DNA of 64,000 nucleotides from HKCCE3408 sp039191215. Lineage in GTDB: Bacteria; Pseudomonadota; Alphaproteobacteria; Rhodobacterales; Rhodobacteraceae. The stretch is from contig JBCCXT010000001.1 of assembly GCA_039191215.1 (NCBI GenBank), forward strand, positions 71,437 through 135,436, in the 5' to 3' direction. Below the pieces are notes generated by a model. It had not been told where the DNA came from and searched no databases. It saw only the letters and a list, made by a program, of their open reading frames with translations. Positions 53,541 through 63,230 of this stretch are shown here, piece by piece (position 1 is the stretch's first letter; each line of letters starts with the position of its first letter). Made by a program: the position numbers and the translations under genes.

Positions 53541-54786
53541 GCCAAAGGGTGCGCTGGACGGGCTGATCGTGCTCGATCTCAGCCGGATCCTCGCCGGGCC
53601 GACCTGCACGCAGCTTCTGGGCGATCTCGGCGCCACGGTGATCAAGATCGAAAACCCGGCAACCGGTGGCGATGATACCCGCGCCTGGGGGCCACCTTAT
53701 GCCGAGACGCGCGACGGCAATTCTGACCTGTCGGGCTATTTCATGGCCGCCAATCGCAACAAGTATTCGGTCGCTGTTGATATCTCCAGCGCCGAAGGCC
53801 AGGCGACAATTCACCAGATCGCAGCCGTGGCCGATATTGTCGTTGAAAACTTCAAACCCGGCGGTCTGGCGAAATACGGCCTCGACTACGCGGCCCTTAG
53901 CGCGGGGCGCCCCGATCTTGTCTATTGCTCGATCTCGGGCTTTGGCCAAACCGGCCCGAACCGGACCCTGCCGGGATACGATCTGATGGCGCAAGGCTAT
54001 GGCGGGATCATGTCGCTGACCGGAGAGGCAGACGGTGTGCCGTCAAAGGTAGGTGTCGGCATCGCTGATGTGATGTGCGGGATGTATGCATGCATCGGGA
54101 TTCTGGCCGCCTTGCGCCACCGCGACACAACAGGTGAGGGTCAACATATCGATCTGAGCCTGATCGACAGCCAAATGGCTTGGCTGATCAATGAGGGCAC
54201 CAACACGCTGATCACCGGCCAAGCACCGATCCGGCGCGGCAATGCGCATCCCAATATCTGCCCTTATGACGTCTTTGCATGTGCGGACGGCCATATCATC
54301 CTGGCGGTGGGAAATGACGGGCAATTTCAACGGTTTTGCGCCGAGCTTGGGGCGCCGGACCTGGCCTATGATCCGCGGTTTTCGACCAACCCGCTGCGGT
54401 TGCAGAATCGCGAAGCCGTCAGCGCGGAAGTTACAAGATTGCTCAAAGATCAGCCCAAAAGCGCAATTCTCCATCGTTTGGCACATGCAAACGTTCCGGC
54501 CGGTCCGATCCATGATGTCACCGAAGCACTGGCCAGCGACCAGGCCGAAGCGCGCGGATCGGTGGTTCGGATGCACCATCAGGATGCCGTGAAGAACGCC
54601 GTGGAACTCCTTGGCAATCCACTCAAATTCTCAGCCACACCCGTACGCTACGAGCGTCCGCCGCCACGGATGGGCGCCGATACTGACACGCTTGCCGATA
54701 CGCTGGAAACCGCCCTAGAACGGCAGCAGGATCAGCGGAAGCTGGCACACGCGCGTTCACAAATTCGTAGCAGGGGGCGGACCTGA
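53524..54786 (+). CDS. CaiB/BaiF class III CoA-transferase
   Basis: A 420-residue CoA-transferase: LSRILAGPTCTQLLGDLGATVIKIE, WGPPYAETRDGNSDLSGYFMAANRNKYSV, VVENFKPGGLAKYGLDY, the active-site Asp region GYDLMAQGYGGIMSLTGE and GKHIDLSL-like GEGQHIDLSLIDSQ. It moves CoA between carboxylic acids. Start ATG 53524 lies within the end of the ThDP gene, so translation is likely coupled. The acid is unknown. Confidence 0.9.
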   Translation: MTGKSEPKGALDGLIVLDLSRILAGPTCTQLLGDLGATVIKIENPATGGDDTRAWGPPYAETRDGNSDLSGYFMAANRNKYSVAVDISSAEGQATIHQIAAVADIVVENFKPGGLAKYGLDYAALSAGRPDLVYCSISGFGQTGPNRTLPGYDLMAQGYGGIMSLTGEADGVPSKVGVGIADVMCGMYACIGILAALRHRDTTGEGQHIDLSLIDSQMAWLINEGTNTLITGQAPIRRGNAHPNICPYDVFACADGHIILAVGNDGQFQRFCAELGAPDLAYDPRFSTNPLRLQNREAVSAEVTRLLKDQPKSAILHRLAHANVPAGPIHDVTEALASDQAEARGSVVRMHHQDAVKNAVELLGNPLKFSATPVRYERPPPRMGADTDTLADTLETALERQQDQRKLAHARSQIRSRGRT

Positions 54787-54858
54787 GCGTCAGGCATGGC
54801 ATGTAGGGGATGTGCGAGGCCGATTATTGCGCGCGCACCCTCACGTGAGACCTGAAAG

Positions 54859-56223
54859 ATGAGCATGCATAAAGACATCGCCGAAAGCGATACCGGGCTG
54901 GTGACGCCCGAGGGCCGCGCGGCCTGGGACCGGATGGTTCTGGCCTTTCTCGCCCATAGCGCCGAGACACCGATACATCTTGGCGCCGTGTTAGAGCATG
55001 AGCCCGACGCAGCCTTGCCGTTGGCGGCCAAGGGTCTGTTTTGCCAGCTCTTGGGCCGGTCGGAGATGGCCGAAGCCGCACAGGCCGCCGCATTGGCGGC
55101 GCGCAAAGCGGTCAGCCAAGGCGGCGCACCAGAACGGGCGCGGGGCTGGACGGACGCTCTTTTGGCTTGGCAGAAAGGCTCCCCCGGCGGGGCGATCTTT
55201 CACTTAGAGAGCCTCTTGGCGGTCAATCCCGCTGATACGATGACCATGAAGCTCAGCCATGCGATCCGCTTTGTGATGGGCGACGCGGTGGGCATGCGCC
55301 GGTCGACCGGGCGCGCTTTGCCGGCCCATGGCCCCGATCACGCGCTCACCGGCTATGCGCTTGGCTGTCACGCGTTCGCGCTTGAGGAGACGGGCGATTA
55401 TGTCGGCGCAGAACGCTCGGGCCTGTTGGGCCTCGACTATGCCGCCGATGATGCCTGGGGCCTGCATGCGGTCGCCCATGTCTATGATATGACACACCGG
55501 CCCGGCCCGGGCATCTCCCTCATCGAGGATAATCTAAGCGCTTGGTCACATTGCAATAATTTTCGCTTCCATGTCTGGTGGCACAAAGCACTTTTGCATC
55601 TCGACCGGGGCGAATTGGACGTGGCCCTTGATCTTTACGACGCAAAGATCCGTGACGAAAAGACCGATGATTACCGCGACATCTCGAACGCAACCTCGCT
55701 TCTCGTTCGGCTCGAGCTGGAAGGCATGGATGTCGGCGCGCGCTGGCACGAACTGGCAGAGCTGAGCGAAGCGCGGGTCGGCGATGGCTGCCTGGTCTTT
55801 GCCGATCTGCATTACATGCTGGCGCTGACGGGCGACAATCGGCCCGATGCGGCGCAGAACCTGGCCGCCCGGATCGCGGCCAGTAGCTCCGGCGCCACCG
55901 AGGTCGCGCGCCTTAACGCCCATCCGGGCCAGGTCGCCGCCGCAGGCCTCGCCGATTTTGGCGAAGGCCGCTACAGTGATGCATTTGCCAAACTGGCCAG
56001 CACACGGGCCCATATGCGCACAATCGGCGGCAGCCACGCGCAACGCGACGTCTTTGAGCGGATCACCGTTGACGCCGGGCTTCGGGCCGGTCAATACGCC
56101 GCTGTCGAGGCGATCTTGGCGGATCGGACGGCGCTGCGTGCGGGCAAAGACGACGCATTCGCCGCAAGCCGCAACGCCCAGATCGCCGCTGCAAAACGTG
56201 ACGCACTTTACGCTGCACAGTAA
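54859..56223 (+). CDS. TTC38-like tetratricopeptide repeat protein
   Basis: A 454-residue cytosolic helical-repeat protein. DDAWGLHAVAHVYDMTHRPGPGISLIEDN with CNNFRFHVWWHKALLHLDRGELDVAL is the signature of the TTC38 family, conserved from bacteria to animals without a known biochemical role. The two His in HAVAHV and WWHKALLHL could bind a ligand or metal. It follows the CoA-transferase by 72 bases and precedes opgC by 18 bases. Confidence 0.85.
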   Translation: MSMHKDIAESDTGLVTPEGRAAWDRMVLAFLAHSAETPIHLGAVLEHEPDAALPLAAKGLFCQLLGRSEMAEAAQAAALAARKAVSQGGAPERARGWTDALLAWQKGSPGGAIFHLESLLAVNPADTMTMKLSHAIRFVMGDAVGMRRSTGRALPAHGPDHALTGYALGCHAFALEETGDYVGAERSGLLGLDYAADDAWGLHAVAHVYDMTHRPGPGISLIEDNLSAWSHCNNFRFHVWWHKALLHLDRGELDVALDLYDAKIRDEKTDDYRDISNATSLLVRLELEGMDVGARWHELAELSEARVGDGCLVFADLHYMLALTGDNRPDAAQNLAARIAASSSGATEVARLNAHPGQVAAAGLADFGEGRYSDAFAKLASTRAHMRTIGGSHAQRDVFERITVDAGLRAGQYAAVEAILADRTALRAGKDDAFAASRNAQIAAAKRDALYAAQ

Positions 56224-56241
56224 GGCGGTAAACCCACGCGC

Positions 56242-57504
56242 ATGAGCCTCGCTGACCCAGCCATCACCTCCCCCGCACGGCGCGCCACGGCCGCGCCGTC
56301 GGTTAGCATGCGTGATCCGCGGTTGGATTTCTTCCGCGGGATCGCGATGTTCATCATCCTGATTGCCCATACGCCTGGCAATTGGGCGACGCTGTGGATA
56401 CCGGCCCGGTTCGGCTTTTCCGACGCCACCGAAATGTTTGTGTTTTTGTCCGGCATGGCCTCGGCCATCGCCTTTGGCCGCGCATTTGCCGCGCGCGGCA
56501 TGGTGATGGGCACAACCCGCGTCGCTTTCCGCGTCTGGCAGGTCTATTGGGCGCATCTGGGGCTGTTTTTGGCGATTGCCGCGACCATGGCAGCGCTCAA
56601 TGCGACCGAGCTTTTTGAGCGTGATTATGTTGGCCAGCTGAACCTTTATCCGTTCTTCAACCGACCCGAAGAGAACCTGCCTGCCCTTCTCACGCTGACG
56701 TACGTGCCCAATTACTTCGATATTTTGCCGATGTATCTGGTGATCCTCGCGCTGATGCCGATCGTTGTTGGCTTGGTGAAGGTACACAAAGCTCTCGCAT
56801 TGCTGTTTTGCGTCACGCTTTGGTTTTTGGCGCAAGAGGGCGTGCAGCAGGAATACCTCGTCCAGCATGCCGGATCGCGCGCCTTTTGGCCCGTTTTGGT
56901 CGAGCTTCCAGCAGAGCCTTGGTCCGAGCGGGAGTGGTTTTTCAACCCGTTTGGCTGGCAGCTGATCTTTTTCACAGGCTTTGCATTCATGGCTGGCTGG
57001 TTGCCGAAGCCGCCGGTCAAGGTGTGGCTGATTGCGCTCGCTGCCGCGATTGTCATCGGCAACGTTGCCTTGTCGAATATCGGCATCCGAGAGCTTGGCT
57101 TTGATTGGGCGCGTGACTGGCGCATGGCCAACCGCGAATGGATCGGCAAGACGGATTTCGGCCTCCTGCGTTACGTGCATTTCCTGGCGCTGGCCTATCT
57201 CGCCTGGATCCTTGTCGGGCCAGGCGGCGATCGGTTGAAAACCTTGGGATCAACAACCGCATTCAGCCTGCCGATGGCCATCATGCTCAAAGTCGGTCAG
57301 CAATCGCTGCCGGTTTTTGTCACATCGATGTTCACGGCGCGTCTAATGGGTGTGGCGCTTGATGTGATGGGCCGCGAATTGGGCCCGATGATCTTGGTCA
57401 ACTTGGCCGGCGGACTGGTCCTGATTGTCGTTGCCTATTCCGTGGGCTGGATCAAATCACAGCCATGGCGGACCGCGAAGGGGGCCAAAGATGCTGCGTC
57501 GTGA
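56242..57504 (+). CDS. opgC: OpgC protein, glucan succinyl/acyl-transferase
   Basis: A 420-residue membrane protein with about ten helices. DPRLDFFRGIAMFIILIAHTPGNWATLWIPARFGFSDATEMFVFLSG is the OpgC hallmark, and the family belongs to acyltransferase 3 relatives. In Rhodobacter OpgC adds succinyl groups to osmoregulated periplasmic glucans. It overlaps opgG by 14 bases, which ties it to the two glucan synthesis genes. Confidence 0.92.
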   Translation: MSLADPAITSPARRATAAPSVSMRDPRLDFFRGIAMFIILIAHTPGNWATLWIPARFGFSDATEMFVFLSGMASAIAFGRAFAARGMVMGTTRVAFRVWQVYWAHLGLFLAIAATMAALNATELFERDYVGQLNLYPFFNRPEENLPALLTLTYVPNYFDILPMYLVILALMPIVVGLVKVHKALALLFCVTLWFLAQEGVQQEYLVQHAGSRAFWPVLVELPAEPWSEREWFFNPFGWQLIFFTGFAFMAGWLPKPPVKVWLIALAAAIVIGNVALSNIGIRELGFDWARDWRMANREWIGKTDFGLLRYVHFLALAYLAWILVGPGGDRLKTLGSTTAFSLPMAIMLKVGQQSLPVFVTSMFTARLMGVALDVMGRELGPMILVNLAGGLVLIVVAYSVGWIKSQPWRTAKGAKDAAS

Positions 57505-59032
57505 AGTTCTGGCCAGTATCCTGGCGCTTGCCGCCGGGCCGTTGCGCGCGCAAGGCGCGGGGGGCAGCGACTTAGCGGCAGAGCCAGGCCTGCAGCTCGG
57601 CACAGCGCGCCCCTTTGCCATGGGCGATGTGAGCCGTTTGGCCCGCGCGCTGGCCGACCAGCCGCATATCCCGCCCATGCCCATCCCCGATGCCTGGACC
57701 GAGATCAGCTTTGATCAATATCGCAAAATCTGGTTCGACCACCGCAACGCGCTGTGGGAGGCCTCCGGCGCAGAGCCGTTCCGCATCGACGTCTTTGCGC
57801 CAGGGCTGTATTTCCCCAACCCGATCGCGATTGATATTGTCGAAGGTGACGCGGCCCGCCCGCTGCTTTTTGACATGGCCGTCTTTGACACGACTGACCA
57901 GTTTCCCGATCTGCCGATCGATGACTCGCTTGGCTATTCCGGTTTTCGCCTGCGCGCTGAGCTCGACCGACCCGGCATCTTCACCGAATTCGCCGTCTTT
58001 CAGGGTGCGAGCTATTTTCGCGGGATTGGCGCGGGACAAATCTACGGCCTGTCGGCACGCGGTCTGGCGCTTGATACGGCTGAGCCATCGGGCGAGGAGT
58101 TTCCCGAGTTCCGCCATTACTGGATCGAACGACCCGAGCCCGGTGCCGACCATCTGGTCGTGCACGCGCTCTTGGACAGCCCATCGGTCACCGGCGCCTA
58201 CACCTTCACGCTTTATCCGGGGGCGGAGCTGCGCATGGGCGTTGAGGCAGAGGTTTTCGCCCGGCGCCGCGTCCGCCATATGGGCCTGGGCGCGCTGACC
58301 TCGATGTTTCAGTTCGATGAGACCAATCGGCACGACTTTTCCGATTTCCGCACCGCGGTGCATGACAGCGACGGGCTATTGATCCGCAATGGTGCGGGCG
58401 AGAGTTTGTGGCGGCCGCTTTCCAACCCCAATACACTGCAAATAAGCGCGTTTCAGGACGAAAATCCAATTGGTTTTGGTCTGATGCAGCGGGCGCAGGA
58501 ATTTGAGGATTTTGCCGATCTTGAAGCGCTTTATCACCGCAGGCCATCGCTCTGGATTGCCCCGCGCGAGGGCTGGGGCCGTGGCTCGGTCACGCTTGTG
58601 GAGATTCCCACCGACGATGAGATCTACGACAATATCGTTGCCTATTGGCGCCCGGCGGACGCGTTGGAGCCGGGCGAGAGCCGCGCGTTCAGCTATGATA
58701 TGACCTGGACCGGCCGGCATGATTTCGGCCAGGGCTTGCAGGTCTTGAACACACGCGCGGGCCAGGCGCGCTCGACCGGCATCATCTTTGCGGTCGACTT
58801 TGCGCCCGGAGACGGCTTGCCCGACGACCTCTCGGAATTGATGACTTTCGTGCGCACAACCGCCGGAGAGGTCAGCCAGGGCATTTTGCAGCGCAACCCC
58901 GAGACGGGCGGCGCGCGGTTTAATTTCACCTTTTGGCCGGGCGAGGCGCAGCTGGCTGAAATGCGCGCCCAGTTGCGCGCGGCTGATGGCGCGCCGCTTT
59001 CCGAGGTCTGGCTTTATCGGTGGACGGCATGA
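57491..59032 (+). CDS. opgG: Glucan biosynthesis protein OpgG (MdoG)
   Basis: A 513-residue periplasmic protein. The start MLRREVLASILALAAGPLRAQ has a twin-arginine and a hydrophobic core, so export may use Tat. MdoG segments: ISFDQYRKIWFDHRNALW, RPLLFDMAVFDTTDQFPDLPIDDSLGYSGFRL, FAVFQGASYFRGIGAGQIYGLSARGLALDTA, and YRRPSLWI-like YHRRPSLWIAPREGWGRGSVTLVEIPTDDEIYDNIVAYWRP. It processes the glucan backbone in the periplasm. ATGA overlap with opgH. Confidence 0.93.
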   Translation: MLRREVLASILALAAGPLRAQGAGGSDLAAEPGLQLGTARPFAMGDVSRLARALADQPHIPPMPIPDAWTEISFDQYRKIWFDHRNALWEASGAEPFRIDVFAPGLYFPNPIAIDIVEGDAARPLLFDMAVFDTTDQFPDLPIDDSLGYSGFRLRAELDRPGIFTEFAVFQGASYFRGIGAGQIYGLSARGLALDTAEPSGEEFPEFRHYWIERPEPGADHLVVHALLDSPSVTGAYTFTLYPGAELRMGVEAEVFARRRVRHMGLGALTSMFQFDETNRHDFSDFRTAVHDSDGLLIRNGAGESLWRPLSNPNTLQISAFQDENPIGFGLMQRAQEFEDFADLEALYHRRPSLWIAPREGWGRGSVTLVEIPTDDEIYDNIVAYWRPADALEPGESRAFSYDMTWTGRHDFGQGLQVLNTRAGQARSTGIIFAVDFAPGDGLPDDLSELMTFVRTTAGEVSQGILQRNPETGGARFNFTFWPGEAQLAEMRAQLRAADGAPLSEVWLYRWTA

Positions 59033-60900
59033 GCACGCCGATGATGCCCGCCAAAGCGCCGCTGCCGATGCGGGCACAGACCTTTCGCCAAGCACCAGAG
59101 GCCGTCAGGCCGAACCATGGCGGCGGCCGGTCGAGCCTTTTGTGGCGCCTGGGCGCGTTTGGCCCCGCGATCCTGATCACGCTGTCGCTGCTTGATGGTC
59201 TGTGGCGCTGGTTTGCCACAGGCGGGGTGACCTGGGGCGAAGCGATGGCGGTGGTCCTGATCGGCGTCACCTTCATCTGGGTCTCGCTTAGCGTAAGTGC
59301 TGTTTTGATCGCAGCCCTGCGCCTCGCTTTCAAACCCAGCCCCGAGGCGCGGCCCGGACCGGGTGCCGAGACGGTTGCCTTGCTCGTTCCAGTCCATAAC
59401 GAGAACCCCTCCGAAGTGCTCGGCAATGTGGCGGCCATGCGGGCCGAGCTTGCCCAAGGCCCGGGCCCTGACCGGTTCGCGTTTTTCATTTTGTCAGACA
59501 CAACTGACGACGCCGTGGCAGAGGCAGAGGCGCGCGCTATTGCCCATGTGCAGGCTACAAGCGCCCCGGGCGACGCGCCTGTCTATTACCGCCGACGCCC
59601 GGCCAATACCGACCGAAAGATCGGCAATCTAAACGATTGGATCAGCGATTGGGGCGGGGCATGGGATGCCATGATCGTGCTCGATGCCGACAGCTTGATG
59701 TCGGGTGCAGCGATCCGCCACCTCGCCGATGCCATGGCCGCCGACCCGGATGCCGGTTTGATCCAGTCCTTTCCCGTTCTGATCTCGGCTGAGACGCTTT
59801 TCGGCCGGATGCAGGAATTTGCCACTTCGGTCTATGGCTGGCTGCTGGCCGAAGGTCTGGCGCTTTGGTCGCAATCGGAGGGCAATTATTGGGGCCATAA
59901 CGCGATCATCCGCACCCGCGCTTTTGCCGACAGTGCTCGGCTCCCGTATATGCGCGGCGCGGGCGGGCGTGAAACGCTGATCCTGAGCCATGATTTTGTT
60001 GAAGCCGGGATGCTGCGGCGCGCGGGCTGGGCGGTGCGGTTTCTGCCTCGTGCGGGCGGCTCATTCGAAGAAACGCCGCCGACGCTGATCGACTATATCC
60101 TGCGCGACAGACGCTGGTGCCGCGGGAATATGCAGCATTTGCGGCTTCTGGGCATTCGCGGCTTTCACCCGATCTCGCGGTTCCACCTGTTGCAGGGCGC
60201 GGTTGCCTATTTGCTGTCACCAGCCTGGTTTGCACTTTTGGTCATCTGGTCGGCGTTTTTGCCAATGGCCGAAGCGGCGGCACCGGAAAGCTATTTCAGC
60301 CCGGCAAATCCGCTCTTTCCGGTCTGGCCCTCGGTCAGCCAGATTGACGGCGTGTGGTTTCTGGCGCTGATCTACGCGATGCTACTGCTGCCCAAAGTGA
60401 TCGCGGCAACGCTTCTGGCGATGCGCGGTGTTGCGCGGCTTTACGGTGGCCTGCTGCCTTTTCTTGCCACAACATTGGTCGAGATCGTGCTGGCCATCCT
60501 CTACGCGCCGATTTTGATGGTTCAGCAGACCGGTGCCGTGATCCGCGCGATCTTTGGCCGAGCCCCGGCCTGGCTGCCGCAGCGCCGCAGCCAGGGCACC
60601 TATGGCTGGGCGGCGATTTGGCGGTTCCACTGGGCTGAGGTTGTGCTGGGCACAGGTCTTTTCGTTGGACTTGGGGTTGGCGTTCTGTCCGCCTGGCTCA
60701 CCCCAATCGCGCTCAGCCTTTTGGGTGCGCCTTTGTTGTCGAAGCTATCAGGCGCGCGCCTTGGGGGCGTACGGATGACGCCGTTCCGGCTTGAAAGCCC
60801 GGTATCACTGCGCGCACCGCGGGTGGCAAGAACAGCCCGCACGGAACGCGAACGCCTTGCCATCATGCTGGCCGATAGCGCCCAGATCGCCGCCGAATAA
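59029..60900 (+). CDS. opgH: Glucan glucosyltransferase OpgH (MdoH)
   Basis: A 623-residue inner-membrane family 2 glucosyltransferase. Two helices near residues 40-100, then a cytosolic catalytic domain with VALLVPVHNENPSEVLGN, DRKIGNLNDWI, the metal-binding VLDADSLMSG, the acid ILSHDFVEAGMLRRAGW and the acceptor motif RDRRWCRGNMQHL, then about six more helices. It polymerises glucose from UDP-glucose across the membrane. Start ATG 59029. Confidence 0.94.
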   Translation: MSTPMMPAKAPLPMRAQTFRQAPEAVRPNHGGGRSSLLWRLGAFGPAILITLSLLDGLWRWFATGGVTWGEAMAVVLIGVTFIWVSLSVSAVLIAALRLAFKPSPEARPGPGAETVALLVPVHNENPSEVLGNVAAMRAELAQGPGPDRFAFFILSDTTDDAVAEAEARAIAHVQATSAPGDAPVYYRRRPANTDRKIGNLNDWISDWGGAWDAMIVLDADSLMSGAAIRHLADAMAADPDAGLIQSFPVLISAETLFGRMQEFATSVYGWLLAEGLALWSQSEGNYWGHNAIIRTRAFADSARLPYMRGAGGRETLILSHDFVEAGMLRRAGWAVRFLPRAGGSFEETPPTLIDYILRDRRWCRGNMQHLRLLGIRGFHPISRFHLLQGAVAYLLSPAWFALLVIWSAFLPMAEAAAPESYFSPANPLFPVWPSVSQIDGVWFLALIYAMLLLPKVIAATLLAMRGVARLYGGLLPFLATTLVEIVLAILYAPILMVQQTGAVIRAIFGRAPAWLPQRRSQGTYGWAAIWRFHWAEVVLGTGLFVGLGVGVLSAWLTPIALSLLGAPLLSKLSGARLGGVRMTPFRLESPVSLRAPRVARTARTERERLAIMLADSAQIAAE

Positions 60901-60986
60901 GAGCTTTCACATCCGCGCGAGGGGGAGTTTCGGCACCGCGGCCAACGGTGCTAAACCGAAGGCGATGGCAACGATAGGATCCGTCC

Positions 60987-61439
60987 ATGCAGCGCCGCAT
61001 TTTTCTGATTGGAATGCCCGCTTTGGGGCTCACCGCTGCGGCAGGCGCCACCTATGCCTATTGGTGGAAACCCGACCTGCCCGAAGGCACCCGGAATATC
61101 TCGGTCGAAGAGGCCTACCAGGCCGTCCAGGCTGGTGAGATTTGGCTGATCGACATCCGCCGCCCCGATGAGTGGGAAGCAACCGGTGTCGCCCCCGGCG
61201 CGCTTCTGATCGATATGCGGCGCGATGATTTTGTCGCCGCCCTAAGTGATGCGACAGCGCCCGATCCGGACCGTCCCGTGGCCATTGTCTGTGCCCGCGG
61301 CGTGCGCTCACGGCGCCTGACAGCGGCGCTGGCGGAGGCCGGGATCACCAATTTGATTGATCTGCCCGAAGGCATGCTGGGCAGCCAGGCCGGGCCTGGT
61401 TGGATCGGTGCCGGCCTGCCCGTCATGGCGCCCTCATGA
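60987..61439 (+). CDS. Membrane-anchored or exported rhodanese-like protein
   Basis: A 150-residue protein. Residues 1-26 (MQRRIFLIGMPALGLTAAAGATYAY) form a signal or anchor; the rhodanese domain follows with IWLIDIRRPDEWEATGVAPGALLIDMR and active Cys in IVCARGVRSRRL. It therefore acts in the periplasm, unlike the cytoplasmic rhodanese at 24.5 kb. ATGA overlap with the hydrolase gene suggests joint expression. Confidence 0.87.
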   Translation: MQRRIFLIGMPALGLTAAAGATYAYWWKPDLPEGTRNISVEEAYQAVQAGEIWLIDIRRPDEWEATGVAPGALLIDMRRDDFVAALSDATAPDPDRPVAIVCARGVRSRRLTAALAEAGITNLIDLPEGMLGSQAGPGWIGAGLPVMAPS

Positions 61440-62290
61440 GGGCGGTGATCTGCGCGGCCGCGCTTAGCTTGGCAGCCAGTAGCGCAGCACAGGCAGTGTG
61501 CGGCCCCGACGTGGAGGCTGCGTGTGAGCTGGAAAACGGCACCTACCATATCGAGTTGCCCGAGACGCCCGAAGGCGCGCCCGCGCTGATGTTTCTGCAC
61601 GGCTGGGGGTCATCCGGCCAGGGCTCGCTCAGCATGCGCGGTATGGTCGAAACCGCCCTGGCGCGCGGCTACGCCGTGATCGCGCCCGATGGTGTCCCGC
61701 GTGAAGGGCGCTCGGGCCTGACCTGGAATTTCCATCCGCTGCGCGAGCATAGCCGCGATGAGCCGGCCTTCTTGGCCAGTGTGCGCGACGATGCGGCGGC
61801 GCGATTTGGCATTGATCCGAGCGCGGTTGTATTGGCGGGCTTCTCCATCGGTGGCTCGATGACGGCCTATGCGGCCTGCGCGGCGCCCGGGGATTTTGCT
61901 GCCTATGCGCCGCTTTCGGGCAATGTCTGGCGGCCGCACCCGACACGCTGCGAAGGGCCTGTGCGGATGTTGCACGTGCATGGCTGGACCGATGGGACAG
62001 TACCGCTCGAAGGTCGCATCCTCGGCGGTGCCGGCGGCGGGATCGACGCCAACGAGCCGGGCGTATTCGCGCAAGGTGACGTGTTCCAGGCGCTGGAGCT
62101 TTGGCGACTGACCAATGCGTGCCAGCATAACGCGCGCAACTTTGCCCAGACCGAGACCTATTGGATCCGATCCTGGAGCGATTGCTCACCCGGGGCTGAG
62201 CTGACATTTGCGCTATTTCACGGCGGCCACGGCATCCCGCCGGGCTGGGCTGACCTGGTGCTCGACTGGGTTGAAGGCCGCGAAAGCTGA
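61436..62290 (+). CDS. Secreted alpha/beta hydrolase, polyhydroxybutyrate depolymerase/LpqC-like
   Basis: A 284-residue protein with a signal peptide (MRAVICAAALSLAASSAAQA) and an esterase fold of the LpqC/PHB depolymerase group: oxyanion FLHGWGSSG, nucleophile Ser in GFSIGGSM, Asp-region HGWTDGTVP and catalytic His in FHGGHGIPPGW. Several Cys (CGPDVEAAC, CEGP, CQHN, CS) suggest disulfides. The real ester is unknown. It is the last intact gene before the insertion-sequence remnants. Confidence 0.86.
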   Translation: MRAVICAAALSLAASSAAQAVCGPDVEAACELENGTYHIELPETPEGAPALMFLHGWGSSGQGSLSMRGMVETALARGYAVIAPDGVPREGRSGLTWNFHPLREHSRDEPAFLASVRDDAAARFGIDPSAVVLAGFSIGGSMTAYAACAAPGDFAAYAPLSGNVWRPHPTRCEGPVRMLHVHGWTDGTVPLEGRILGGAGGGIDANEPGVFAQGDVFQALELWRLTNACQHNARNFAQTETYWIRSWSDCSPGAELTFALFHGGHGIPPGWADLVLDWVEGRES

Positions 62291-62596
62291 CGCAGCATTG
62301 AAGACGTGGTCCAGGCGGCGATTGGTTACCCGACTGACATTTTCGCGCGGCAACTCAAAGCGTTAGGTGGGCTGACTTGCAATCTCTAGGCTTTGGGGTG
62401 GTAGAGATATTTGATGTCAGAAGCGCAGCACTTCTCATTCATACCTTCGAGGACGGTGGCCTTTGCAGTTGCGCCGATAGAGCCGACCTCCCGCTCTTTG
62501 GAAAGCTGCACACCTACGTTTGATCCGGAACACCCACTGCGACAAGCGAGTCTGGACACGGCCGGCCTGCGGCACCAAAACAAGCCGGCTCTGCGT
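62291..62596. other. 306-base gap without a recognised gene
   Basis: Base composition is less GC-rich than in the neighbouring genes. Short frames on both strands (62386-62583 minus, 62411-62599 plus) have no family resemblance or ribosome sites. It borders the first insertion-sequence end and may be foreign or scrambled DNA. Confidence 0.45.
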
Positions 62597-62624
62597 TGAA
62601 CCGCTTCGGGTGTGTCGGCGGCTC
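62597..62624 (+). repeat. Probable left inverted repeat of IS3-family remnant
   Basis: The 28 bases starting TGAACCGCTTCGGG resemble the IS3-family terminal repeat (TGAACCGCCCCGGG type). It lies 25 bases before the decayed orfA at 62650, the expected distance. The matching right end was not found. Confidence 0.5.
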
Positions 62625-62649
62625 GAACTCATAAGTAGGATGGAGCATC

Positions 62650-62790
62650 ATGACACAGACAAAGAACACATATTCCCCGGAGCACGCGAACGGGATGTGC
62701 GGATGGTTCTGGACGGCGCAGCGCGGCAGGAGAGCCGCTGGGCGGCGCTGTGTCGAACTCATCGAAGATCGGCTGCGCGCCGCAAACACT
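62650..62790 (+). pseudogene. Decayed IS3-family transposase OrfA (5' part)
   Basis: Pieces of an IS3 OrfA helix-turn-helix protein run through three frames: MTQTKNTYSPE in frame 1, RERDVRMVLDGAARQESRWAALC in frame 2 and SNSSKIGCAPQTLN in frame 3. Two frameshifts within 140 bases make it inactive. It fuses directly to IS110 sequence, with no OrfB. Confidence 0.82.
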
Positions 62791-63230
62791 GAACAAAAGT
62801 GAAGGACAACAAGACAGCCAAGCGTTGCATCGCGCGCGCCGGCTGTTTGTGAACCACCGCACTGCCTTGATTTGCCAGATGCGCGGGCTTTTGCTGGATC
62901 GGGGCATTCCCCTCCCTTTTGACATCACGCCGGGCACGACGATCCATCCCAGAGATGCCGGAAAATCGATCAAACGCCCTGACCAACATGACCTATGGGA
63001 TTATCGCAGATCTGTTCGCGTTCATGCGACAACTTGGCGTGCGGATCGAAGCCTTCGACCGGCGCATCGATCAGGTCTTTTGGGCAAATACAGATTGCCA
63101 GCGGATCGCCCAGATTTGCGGCGTCGGCTCCAAGACTGCTAACGCGGCCATCTCCGCAGTCGCCAACATCAACGCGCGTGTCATCTGGGCAATGCTGCGC
63201 AGAAACGAAGAGTTCCGCGCCTCCGTCTAA
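62791..63230 (+). pseudogene. IS110-family transposase fragment
   Basis: DSQALHRARRLFVNHRTALICQMRGLLLDRGI and, after a frameshift near 62930, IPEMPENRSNALTNMTYGIIADLFAFM, RIEAFDRRIDQ and ICGVGSKTANAAISAVAN are typical of the central and helix-hairpin parts of IS110 transposases. The N-terminal DEDD catalytic part and the C-terminal SerxTG domain are missing. It is joined to the IS3 remnant upstream. Confidence 0.85.

Noticed and set aside
55546..57180. Minus-strand open frame of 544 codons opposite the TTC38-like and opgC genes
   Set aside because: It is antisense to two well-supported genes, has His/Gln/Arg-rich composition without any domain, and results from GC-rich third positions keeping the opposite frame open.
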